In this document: in pieces, positions 1-5,421 of the stretch
How the letters are laid out: each line of letters begins with the position of its first letter
Position numbering within the stretch: the stretch's first letter is position 1
Assembly (NCBI GenBank): GCA_030639665.1
Contig: DAOWCC010000081.1
Location: forward strand, 1 to 9,993
Direction of reading: 5' to 3'
Length of the DNA stretch: 9,993 bases
Source: Elusimicrobiota bacterium
GTDB lineage: Bacteria > Elusimicrobiota > Elusimicrobia > Elusimicrobiales > UBA9959
The notes under the pieces: generated by a model
The model's input: the letters and a program-made list of their open reading frames with translations, nothing else
Databases searched by the model: none
Told to the model about the DNA's origin: nothing
Position numbers and translations under genes: made by a program

Positions 1-1179
1 ATTTACATTTTCAGCATTGGCGGACCAGTTAAACGCGCCGTTAATGAGAAAAGCATTGTCGATTATAGTGAATTTATTATGCATTCTGCCTTTATAAACT
101 CTGCCGTCCATAAATTTGAGAACCATTTCATTTTTAAGCGCCTCATGATAAAAAGGAAATTTCATTCCCGCCGATAGCATAAGTTTTATTTTTATACCGC
201 GATCTTTAGCGCGAATTAAAGCTTTCATAATAGGCTTGGATGTCATAGAGAACATGGCTACATTTATTTCAAAAGAAGCGGAATCTATGGCTTTTACTAT
301 CGCGTCCGTAGTTCCGCCTTTGGGCGAAAAAACATATTTGGGAAAAATCTGTCCGTTAAAACTTACCGAGGGATTCGGGTCATAAGGAATCGGCCCCGGC
401 GGAGGGGGAATGGCATTCAAATCATAAGCTGAAATAGCTTGATCCCACATCCATTGAAAATTGGCTTGATACCCCCGGATTATCTCACTGTCATAAACAA
501 ACATCATATTTTCATAGTTTGATTTTTCAGCGGTAAAAGTCCAATTGGCCGAACCCATTTGCAAAGCGGCGCCGTCAAAAATGGCGTATTTATTATGCAT
601 GGACCCTGAACGAATTTTGCCGCGCATAACCTTAATATCCATGCCTTTATCTATCAAAACCTTTAAATCTCTTCCCACGCGGGGCGAGACATGGCCATAA
701 TCAAATATGATTCTTACTTTAACTCCTCTGTCCTGAGCGTCCATTATTGACTGCGTTACTTCTTCAAGTTTTAGATTATAAAGAGCTATATCAAGAGTGT
801 AATTGGCGTTCTTAACGGCATTGACTAAAATCGGAGTTATATTTGTTTCTTCGGTGAAAATGCAATTTGGAATGCCCGTATAATTAAATTTTTCATATAC
901 GGGAACTTTTGTTTTCTCCAGCCTGAACGGCGTGGAAATATTAACCCTACCACTTGAACACTGATGGGTGTCCATAGCTGTCCTTTGAAGGCCCAGTCCA
1001 CTCGCTTGCGATTCGTAAGATTCGCCCTTTGTCGAATAAGCGGGTGGTAGGGTGAATTCAATATTTTGATTATTTAATAAATCTTTGGCATTCAGGGTTT
1101 CAAACTTTGAAAAATCTGAAGCAAAAAGAGATGAGGATGAAAGTATAAGTATTGTTAATGCATGAAAAAAACTTCTCAC
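1..1179 (-). CDS. Secreted phospholipase D-superfamily protein, two HKD motifs (3' end outside window)
   Basis: The frame is open for 393 codons and runs off the left edge. Start is GTG at 1179-1177 with GGAGG seven bases upstream; no ATG is usable in this frame nearby. The N-terminus (MRSFFHALTILILSSSSLFA, then SD) is a typical signal peptide, so the protein should be exported. Two PLD catalytic motifs HxK(x4)D are visible: HNKYAIFD (H195, K197, D202), followed by GSANWT, and HNKFTIID (H367, K369, D374), followed by GAFNWS. Two motifs in one chain mean one complete active site. The family cleaves or transfers phosphodiester bonds in phospholipids or nucleic acids; the substrate cannot be told from sequence. 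A proline-rich linker (IPPPPGPIP) separates the halves. Residues about 43-79 are encoded by a G+C-rich segment bounded by inverted repeats, described separately. The family call is firm; nuclease versus lipase is open. Confidence 0.88.
   Translation of the reverse strand, partial: MRSFFHALTILILSSSSLFASDFSKFETLNAKDLLNNQNIEFTLPPAYSTKGESYESQASGLGLQRTAMDTHQCSSGRVNISTPFRLEKTKVPVYEKFNYTGIPNCIFTEETNITPILVNAVKNANYTLDIALYNLKLEEVTQSIMDAQDRGVKVRIIFDYGHVSPRVGRDLKVLIDKGMDIKVMRGKIRSGSMHNKYAIFDGAALQMGSANWTFTAEKSNYENMMFVYDSEIIRGYQANFQWMWDQAISAYDLNAIPPPPGPIPYDPNPSVSFNGQIFPKYVFSPKGGTTDAIVKAIDSASFEINVAMFSMTSKPIMKALIRAKDRGIKIKLMLSAGMKFPFYHEALKNEMVLKFMDGRVYKGRMHNKFTIIDNAFLINGAFNWSANAENVN
944..1053. repeat. 110-bp segment bounded by perfect 10-bp inverted repeats inside the PLD gene
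   Basis: ACCCTACCAC at 944-953 is the exact reverse complement of GTGGTAGGGT at 1044-1053. The enclosed 110 bp is about 53% G+C by hand count, clearly richer than the A+T-rich coding sequence on both sides. It is translated in frame as part of the PLD protein (about residues 43-79, between the signal peptide and the catalytic region). AATATT occurs just outside both ends but at unequal distances, so it is not a clear target duplication. It could be a small palindromic or MITE-like insertion that kept the frame open, or a native linker with chance repeats. No transposase is nearby. Confidence 0.5.
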
Positions 1180-1568
1180 TATTGAGCCTCCGAAGCAATC
1201 GCAATTTTTTTTGCAGTTGCGGAGTACCCCCTGCTTAAATTTCAGCCCTCAATTATAATAAAGAACAACTGGAATTTAGGGGGTACATAAATTTTATCAC
1301 TACCTATATATTAACAGTAAACAAGAATTCGGCCATGAGGCTTTTGGCCTTACAATTTATATTTAAGGACCTAGGGGAAAATAGTCCGAAATGGCAAAAA
1401 AATCACTTAGCGTTTTTTAGTTTCAATTCACCAGTCTCAAGTCACAAGAAAAGGCAAACAACCCGAAAAAACAAAGGCTTAAAAACAATATAGAGTTTTT
1501 TTCATCGCATACATCAAAAGGGAAGGTTCAAGGAATATAAAAGATATAATAACAGGAAGGGAGATACA
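1180..1568. other. Non-coding region between divergent PLD and exporter genes
   Basis: These 389 bp hold no convincing gene on either strand. The part next to the PLD gene contains the long hairpin at 1224-1286. The rest is A+T-rich. It includes short imperfect hairpins (GGAC...GTCC around 1367-1395, paired GGCC tetranucleotides around 1332-1350) and a 'caccagtctcaagtcac' stretch at 1429-1445 that resembles words seen again at 2623-2648. The exporter's ribosome binding site is AAGGGAG at 1557-1563, five bases before its ATG. TATAAT at 1545-1550 could be its -10 box, but no good -35 lies 16-18 bases upstream. I looked for the yybP-ykoY manganese riboswitch, given the downstream gene, and did not recognise it. 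Confidence 0.6.
1224..1286. repeat. Long imperfect inverted repeat (hairpin) in the PLD leader
   Basis: GTACCCCCT at 1224-1232 pairs with AGGGGGTAC at 1278-1286. After a four-base bulge, AAATTTCAG at 1237-1245 pairs with CTGGAATTT at 1269-1277 with one wobble. That gives an 18-bp stem with a 23-base A+T-rich loop. The element sits about 45 bases upstream of the PLD start codon, so it would form in that gene's 5' leader if transcription starts further upstream. There is no U-run in either direction, so it is not a classic terminator. It may be an interspersed palindromic repeat or a leader structure. Confidence 0.6.
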
Positions 1569-2600
1569 ATGAACATAATTACTGAAGTTTTTGAACATTC
1601 CGTGATGATAACCGTCTTTGTCTTTGTAATGATGATGTTCGTGGATTATCTAAATGTTTTCACAAAAAACAAAATACAAGAAATGATAGCGAGCAAACGC
1701 CGTTTTAAGCAATATTTTACGGCCTCCTTTTTAGGTTCCATTCCCGGGTGCTTAGGTTCATTTATGAATGTCTCGCTTTATGAACGAGGACTTCTCTCTT
1801 TTGGCGCCCTGGCGGGGGGAATGATTGCCACATCCGGCGATGAAGCTTTTGTCATGCTGGCATTATTTCCGAAGCAAGCCATTTTACTATTCGCTATTTT
1901 ATTTATTGTCGGTCTTGTGTCGGGTTATATAATTGATAAAACCGCGTACGCCTTAAAAATAGAACCTTGCGGTCCCTGCCACTTATCTCAAGTTTCTCAT
2001 GGCGATGAATGCCGCTGTTTTGATATACAAGAAACCATTGAAAGCTTTAAAAACTTAAGCTTATCAAGATTTCTAATTTTATTTCTTCTCTTAGGCTCGC
2101 TTTATGGATTATTTACCGGCGCTATCGGTCCTCACGATTGGGGTTGGAAAAAGAACTCACTTACGCTTCTTCTTTTACTGGCTAATTTTATAGTTATTAC
2201 GGTGCCTGAACATTATTTGCAGGAGCATATTTTCAATCATATAGTAAAAAAACATCTCTGGAAAATATTTTTGTGGAGTTTTGGAGCCTTGCTGTTTGTG
2301 AACATAGGATTTAAGTTTTGGAATCTGGAAGCTTTTGTTCAGCAACATATGGTTTGGGTGCTTTTAATAGCGGCCTTAACGGGAATAATCCCCGAATCAG
2401 GTCCGAACCTTTTATTCGTTATGCTTTTTGTAAACGGAACAGTGCCTTTTTCAGTTCTTTTAACCAGTTCCATCGTGCAAGACGGTCATGGCATGCTCCC
2501 TCTTTTCGCTTATTCCTTAAAAGATTCTCTATGGATAAAGCTGTTTAATCTGATAATCGGCTTGGGATTGGGTTTAATATTATTTATGATGGGATATTAA
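1569..2600 (+). CDS. Putative manganese/heavy-metal exporter, ArsP_2 (PF11449)-type membrane protein
   Basis: 343 residues, mostly hydrophobic, with about ten predicted membrane segments. I recognise the family from conserved blocks GSIPGCLGSF (56-65), GALAGGMIATSGDEAFVML (79-97) and IIPESGPNLLFVML (273-286), followed by SSIVQDGHGMLPL (300-312). The two block sets look like inverted halves of an internally duplicated transporter. A cytoplasmic-looking loop at 134-150 is rich in possible metal ligands: C134, C137, H138, H144, C148, C150. Family members are annotated as putative manganese transporters or arsenic-efflux-like proteins, so metal export across the inner membrane is the likely role; the ion is not shown by sequence. 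The ATG has a good Shine-Dalgarno (AAGGGAG, five bases away). The gene is monocistronic, closed by the tandem hairpins just downstream. An unrelated manganese exporter, MntP, lies 1.3 kb further on. Confidence 0.8.
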   Translation: MNIITEVFEHSVMITVFVFVMMMFVDYLNVFTKNKIQEMIASKRRFKQYFTASFLGSIPGCLGSFMNVSLYERGLLSFGALAGGMIATSGDEAFVMLALFPKQAILLFAILFIVGLVSGYIIDKTAYALKIEPCGPCHLSQVSHGDECRCFDIQETIESFKNLSLSRFLILFLLLGSLYGLFTGAIGPHDWGWKKNSLTLLLLLANFIVITVPEHYLQEHIFNHIVKKHLWKIFLWSFGALLFVNIGFKFWNLEAFVQQHMVWVLLIAALTGIIPESGPNLLFVMLFVNGTVPFSVLLTSSIVQDGHGMLPLFAYSLKDSLWIKLFNLIIGLGLGLILFMMGY

Positions 2601-2621
2601 AAACGCGCTAAGCGCATTTTT
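2601..2621 (+). terminator. Rho-independent terminator of the exporter gene
   Basis: GCGC (2605-2608), loop TAA, GCGC (2612-2615), with flanking AAA and a run of five T at 2617-2621 that extends the stem past one C-A mismatch. It begins at the stop codon of the exporter gene. The G+C stem is short, and the stronger hairpin at 2650-2678 acts as backup. Confidence 0.6.
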
Positions 2622-2622
2622 A

Positions 2623-2648
2623 GCAACTGGTGACTTGCAACCGGTGAC
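2623..2648. repeat. Two tandem near-identical 12-mers (GCAACTGGTGAC / GCAACCGGTGAC)
   Basis: The 12-mers at 2623-2634 and 2637-2648 differ at one base and are separated by two bases. They lie between the two terminators. Related words (CTTGAGACTGGTG and GTGACTTG on the minus strand) occur around 1428-1448. This looks like low-complexity intergenic repeat material rather than an operator, but no copy number can be judged from one window. Confidence 0.45.
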
Positions 2649-2649
2649 C

Positions 2650-2678
2650 GGTAAAAAAGCGCTGAGCGCTTTTTTACC
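2650..2678. terminator. Strong bidirectional terminator
   Basis: A perfect 13-bp stem: GGTAAAAAAGCGC (2650-2662), loop TGA, GCGCTTTTTTACC (2666-2678). The six A and six T flank the G+C core, so it has a U-run in both reading directions. It would close the exporter transcript and isolate the following GNAT gene. Confidence 0.82.
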
Positions 2679-2711
2679 TTAAGGCCTATATAAAAATAGG
2701 ACGATGGGCGG

Positions 2712-2740
2712 ATGACAAACCTTTTTTCTTTCGCTATAAT
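2712..2740 (+). promoter_or_regulatory. Sigma-70-type promoter of the GNAT gene (leaderless mRNA predicted)
   Basis: ATGACA (-35, 2712-2717; one mismatch to TTGACA), exactly 17 bases, then a consensus TATAAT (-10, 2735-2740). Only six bases separate the -10 box from the ATG at 2747, so transcription should begin at or within a base or two of the start codon. No Shine-Dalgarno is present before the ATG, which agrees with a leaderless transcript. Confidence 0.75.
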
Positions 2741-2746
2741 AAAAGT

Positions 2747-3208
2747 ATGGAAGCCACAAAAAACAAAACAATAATCAACCATATAACGGTAGAACCTAAT
2801 AATTGGAAAAATGAATTTACCGCCTTATATCCCGATCCTTCTTTTATAGAAAAAGTTTTAAGCTATCCTCACGCCCATTTCGCGGCCTATAATGGCGAAA
2901 AAATTGTGGGACATGCCATTATTCACTATATTGAAAACAAATGGGTTTTGGGCAGTATTGTGGTTAAACCCGAATTTCGCCAGCAAGGAATAGGAAAAGC
3001 GTTAACCAAAGTTCGCATTGATTATGCTAAAAAATTAGGAATAAGAAAACTTTGGTATCATTCCAAGAATGATAATCTAATGGCTATCTGTTGTCATGTC
3101 GGTTCAGGTTTCAAAAAAATATGTTCTCATGAAACCAATTGTACTTCCACCACAGCGCATTGGTATTATATTGAAACTTCAACCGCTCTCAATCCTGAAT
3201 TAAATTAA
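2747..3208 (+). CDS. GNAT-family N-acetyltransferase
   Basis: 153 residues, the usual size for a single-domain GNAT. The acetyl-CoA-binding motif A is clear: the beta-strand VLGSIVVKPEF (67-77) leads into RQQGIGKAL (78-86), the Q-x-x-G-x-G pyrophosphate-binding loop. A later motif-B-like stretch has N108 and N110, then GSGFKK (119-124). The enzyme would move an acetyl group from acetyl-CoA to an amine; the substrate cannot be inferred. The C-terminal part contains several Cys and His residues (C115, C116, H117, C126, H128, C132, H138), which is unusual but forms no named motif. The start is fixed by the promoter six bases upstream and the absence of a ribosome binding site. The gene stands alone between the terminator at 2650-2678 and the repeat island. 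Family certain, function unknown. Confidence 0.85.
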   Translation: MEATKNKTIINHITVEPNNWKNEFTALYPDPSFIEKVLSYPHAHFAAYNGEKIVGHAIIHYIENKWVLGSIVVKPEFRQQGIGKALTKVRIDYAKKLGIRKLWYHSKNDNLMAICCHVGSGFKKICSHETNCTSTTAHWYYIETSTALNPELN

Positions 3209-3284
3209 TATTCCAATGGGAAGCTCTCCTATCTACGGGGGTTTATAGGCCTTTTGACCTATAAGAAAGCGGGTCTAATGGACA

Positions 3285-3314
3285 TTGCGGCGCCACATAT
3301 ATTTTTTTTATACT
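3285..3314 (+). promoter_or_regulatory. Possible promoter for the candidate small RNA
   Basis: TTGCGG (3285-3290), 18 bases, then TATACT (3309-3314). The -10 box matches the consensus at five of six positions; the -35 box is weak. Initiation would fall near 3321. Confidence 0.35.
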
Positions 3315-3320
3315 TACAAT

Positions 3321-3436
3321 GATGATGTCAATCTGAACGATTAAAGTGATCATCACAAAGCAAACAAATTTGAAGACTCCGTTAGTTGGGCGCGCAAGCG
3401 TCCGTGAAAATGCCTCGGCGCATCCGGGGCGTTTTT
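3321..3436 (+). ncRNA. Candidate small structured RNA of about 115 nt
   Basis: Two hairpins lie in tandem ahead of a U-run. The first is GGGCGC (3388-3393), a GCAA tetraloop of GNRA type, and GCGTCC (3398-3403). The second is the intrinsic terminator at 3407-3436. A possible promoter precedes the stretch at 3285-3314. No coding sequence of convincing character spans it. It could be an independent small RNA or only the long 3' untranslated end of the GNAT transcript. I do not recognise a known RNA family. Confidence 0.35.
3407..3436 (+). terminator. Strong rho-independent terminator
   Basis: GCCTCGG (3412-3418), loop CGCAT, CCGGGGC (3424-3430) with one wobble. The stem continues through a T-G pair and AAAA (3407-3410) against TTTT, so it is about 12 bp long. 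A T-run (3432-3436, then ATTTT) follows. It would end a plus-strand transcript from the GNAT gene or the candidate small RNA. Confidence 0.78.
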
Positions 3437-3486
3437 ATTTTACGCCGCGGAAAAACTCTTTAAATACTCCCAAGCCATTATTTGCG

Positions 3487-3572
3487 TTTATCCTGATTTA
3501 TCCTGTTAATCCCGTCGGATACTTTGTTTTTTCTAAACAACTTTTTAGACAAGATTTACAGGATATAAAAAA
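3487..3572. repeat. Interspersed direct repeat, copy 1 (86 bp)
   Basis: Begins TTTATCCTGATTTATCC, passes through GATACTTTG and AACAACTTTTTAGACA, and ends GGATATAAAAAA. Copy 2 lies at 3737-3812. Each copy also has inverted ends (ATCCTGTTAATC against GATTTACAGGAT), so it can fold on itself. Sequences of this 'atttatcctgt / acaggatttac' type recur in intergenic DNA of several bacterial groups; that is from memory and not checked here. Confidence 0.75.
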
Positions 3573-3603
3573 CTGCATAACACGAATAACGGAAACAGCA
3601 AAT

Positions 3604-3683
3604 CGCAGAGAACGCAGAAAAAGAATAAGAGAATAAAAAAACTTTGTGGACTCTCTTTGTGTAAAATCTCAGCGTCCTCTGCG
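3604..3683. repeat. Inverted repeat pair between the two direct-repeat copies
   Basis: CGCAGAGAACGC (3604-3615) is the reverse complement of GCGTCCTCTGCG (3672-3683) at 11 of 12 positions, enclosing about 56 bp of A+T-rich sequence. It lies midway between the direct-repeat copies and looks like part of the same composite repeat island. Confidence 0.6.
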
Positions 3684-3695
3684 TTAAAAAGAGTT

Positions 3696-3712
3696 CCCCG
3701 CTAAAAGCGGGG
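3696..3712. repeat. Perfect short hairpin CCCCGC-TAAAA-GCGGGG
   Basis: A 6-bp all-G+C stem (3696-3701 / 3707-3712) with a five-base loop. No U-run follows on either strand, so it is probably not an intrinsic terminator, although it could stall or stabilise the 3' end of a transcript. Confidence 0.5.
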
Positions 3713-3736
3713 CCAATTTATTTTGAGGTCTTTACA

Positions 3737-3812
3737 TTTATCCTGATTTATCCCGTCAGATACTTTGTTTTTCTTAACAACTTTTTAGACAGGATTTAAC
3801 GGATATAAAAAA
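3737..3812. repeat. Interspersed direct repeat, copy 2 (76 bp)
   Basis: Same order of words as copy 1: TTTATCCTGATTTATC, GATACTTTG, TTAACAACTTTTTAGACA, GGATATAAAAAA. It lacks about nine bases after the second TTTATC. The copies are 250 bp apart in the same orientation. Confidence 0.75.
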
Positions 3813-3867
3813 TAGCAAGATATCCACAATAATTGTGAAAGAAGGGTCTTTTTTGCAAAACGCTTAT

Positions 3868-4428
3868 TCAAAAAAAGCAATAATGTTGAAAAAGAATTTT
3901 GAGACCGATAAAAACCAGTATTATTCCCCCGATAATTTCAACCTTGTTTTCAAAAAAACGAGCCAGCTTTTTTCCCGTAAATAACCCTAAAAGAGCGACA
4001 AAAAAAGTTATTATGCCAATGATTATAGCGGGATAAAATATAGAAACTTTCAGCATAGAGAAAGTTATGCCAATGGCTAAAGCGTCTATGCTTGTGGCCA
4101 AACCAAGAAAAAAAATAATAAAAAGTTTAAAGGGATTTTTTTCTTTATTTTCATTTTTTTTGAAAGATTCCCAAATCATTTTTCCGCCGATAATAATAAG
4201 CAATGAAAAAGCTATCCAATGGGCAAACTGTGAAACAAATCTTTCCATTGTATTGCCCGCCAACCATCCCATAACAGGCATTAGGCCCTGAAACATGGCA
4301 AAAATAAATCCCATTTTAAGAGCATTAACCAAAGAAATTTTCTTGGCATTAGCTCCGCTTGCCACCGATACCGCGAAGGTATCCGCGGATAAGGCGAATG
4401 CTATCAGCAAAATTTCAATATTGGTCAT
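3868..4428 (-). CDS. mntP: Manganese efflux pump MntP
   Basis: 186 residues, the normal length for MntP (formerly DUF204/YebN), with six membrane segments in two three-helix repeats. Each repeat has the family's acidic motif: ALSADTFAVSVASG (12-25, D16) and ATSIDALAIG (111-120, D115). D16 matches the position of the acidic residue known in the Escherichia coli protein. A short charged loop (KKNENKEKN, 90-98) separates the repeats. The protein exports Mn2+ across the inner membrane. It is the last gene of the mrp-pta-mntP set, 12 bases after the pta stop. No Shine-Dalgarno precedes the ATG (the gap is almost all A, C and T), so translation may depend on coupling to pta. The identification is firm; why it travels with pta is not evident. 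Confidence 0.92.
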   Translation of the reverse strand: MTNIEILLIAFALSADTFAVSVASGANAKKISLVNALKMGFIFAMFQGLMPVMGWLAGNTMERFVSQFAHWIAFSLLIIIGGKMIWESFKKNENKEKNPFKLFIIFFLGLATSIDALAIGITFSMLKVSIFYPAIIIGIITFFVALLGLFTGKKLARFFENKVEIIGGIILVFIGLKILFQHYCFF

Positions 4429-4440
4429 GTTTTTAGTTTT

Positions 4441-5421
4441 TTAGATATTTGCTTGAATTGAAGATATGGCGCACATATCAATAATATCATCGACGGAGCA
4501 ACCTCTTGAAAGGTCATTAATGGGGGGATTTAAGCCTGAAATTACAGGTCCGATAGCCTTGGCGCCCGCGAGCCGTTCAACCAATTTATAAGCTATATTA
4601 CCGCTATTTAAATCGGGAAAAATCAGAACATTGGCTTTTCCCGCGACAGCGCTTTCCGGCGCTTTAGCTTTTCCTATCCAATCCACTATGGCCGCGTCTG
4701 CCTGCAATTCACCGTCAACATCAAGAGAAGGAAATTTTTGTTTTGTAATTTTGAGAGCTTCTTTTACTTTGTCCACTGAAGCATGCTGAGCGCTTCCTTT
4801 GCTGGAAAATGAAAGAAAAGCGATCTTGGGATTAAGACCGCAGATATCTTTGGCGACGGAATTGGCGGCATTGGCAATATGAGCTAAAATAGCGGCTGAA
4901 GGTTCAATATTAAGACCGCAGTCGGCAAAAATAAAAAGAACATTTTCTTTTCCCGCAAATCCGGGTATTTCCATAATAAAACTGCTTGTCGCGGGGGGAA
5001 TGCCGGGATAAAGTTTTCTTGCCTCAAGAGCGGGTTTCAAAACATCTTTTGTCGAATGAACGGCTCCTGCAACCATCGCGTCGCTATAGCCCAAAGAAAG
5101 TAAAGCGGCTGATAAATACATTTTATTTTCAACCAATTGAAAAGCGGCGGAAATATCTATCTTTTTAATCTCCGCCCATTTTTGGGCGCATTCTTGTTTT
5201 AATTTATCGTCGATAATGATGATTTCAAATTTAGCTTTTTCCAAAAAACTCGCATCGCGGGATCTTTCCGCTTCATTTAATAAAACTATCGGAAAACATA
5301 TTTTTTTTTGAGCCGCTTTCTGGGCCGCTTCAAGAATCCGCGTATCTTCTCCCTCGGGAAGAAGCACTTTCGCGGGATTTTTAAAAGCTTTTTTTCTTAA
5401 AAAATCAGAAATCATTCTCAA
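4441..5421 (-). CDS. pta: Phosphate acetyltransferase
   Basis: 326 residues, the length of a short (class I) phosphotransacetylase. It interconverts acetyl-CoA plus phosphate and acetyl phosphate plus CoA in the cytoplasm, feeding acetate kinase for ATP. Landmarks: KVLLPEGEDTRIL (18-30), DGELQADAAI (236-245), FPDLNSGNIAYKL (268-280) and NDLSRGCSVDDI (302-313). S305, R306 and D312 align with catalytic residues known in the Methanosarcina enzyme. The frame may start at TTG (5421-5419), which overlaps the mrp stop codon and has AAGGTGA about five bases upstream, or at ATG (5415-5413), two codons later. The overlap shows cotranscription with mrp. A phosphate butyryltransferase role is possible but these motifs fit Pta better. 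It complements the divergent lysine-fermentation operon, whose carbon ends as acetyl-CoA and butyryl-CoA. Confidence 0.92.
   Translation of the reverse strand: MRMISDFLRKKAFKNPAKVLLPEGEDTRILEAAQKAAQKKICFPIVLLNEAERSRDASFLEKAKFEIIIIDDKLKQECAQKWAEIKKIDISAAFQLVENKMYLSAALLSLGYSDAMVAGAVHSTKDVLKPALEARKLYPGIPPATSSFIMEIPGFAGKENVLFIFADCGLNIEPSAAILAHIANAANSVAKDICGLNPKIAFLSFSSKGSAQHASVDKVKEALKITKQKFPSLDVDGELQADAAIVDWIGKAKAPESAVAGKANVLIFPDLNSGNIAYKLVERLAGAKAIGPVISGLNPPINDLSRGCSVDDIIDMCAISSIQANI

Larger units (their letters stand above)
3209..3867. other. Non-coding repeat island between convergent GNAT and mntP genes
   Basis: This 659-bp stretch holds no believable protein gene. From left to right it contains a 7-bp-stem hairpin TTATAGG/CCTATAA (3243-3264) without a U-run, a possible promoter (3285-3314), the candidate small RNA with terminator ending at 3436, direct-repeat copy 1 (3487-3572), an inverted pair (3604-3615 / 3672-3683), a CCCCGC/GCGGGG hairpin (3696-3712), direct-repeat copy 2 (3737-3812) and a small CACAA/TTGTG palindrome (about 3824-3839) that may mark the end of the mrp-pta-mntP transcript. 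The 96-codon open frame at 3346-3636 reads through these structured repeats and is most likely spurious. Confidence 0.7.

Noticed and set aside
837..1061. 74-codon minus-strand open frame
   Set aside because: It overlaps the PLD gene in another frame on the same strand, and the PLD frame has both a signal peptide and catalytic motifs.
1157..1179. Possible frameshift at the start of the PLD gene
   Set aside because: Counting the run carefully gives seven A (1165-1171), and the GTG frame then reads straight through a good signal peptide into the catalytic domain.
1287..1568. yybP-ykoY manganese riboswitch upstream of the exporter
   Set aside because: Short hairpins are present, but I could not match the conserved internal-loop sequences of that riboswitch. 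A covariance scan would settle it.
3243..3264. TTATAGG/CCTATAA hairpin as the GNAT terminator
   Set aside because: There is no T-run on the plus strand after it; the hairpin at 3407-3436 is a far better terminator.
3346..3636. 96-codon open frame on the plus strand
   Set aside because: It reads through the GNRA hairpin, the terminator and direct-repeat copy 1. It lacks a ribosome binding site and gives a basic, low-complexity peptide. The underlying DNA is better explained as repeats.
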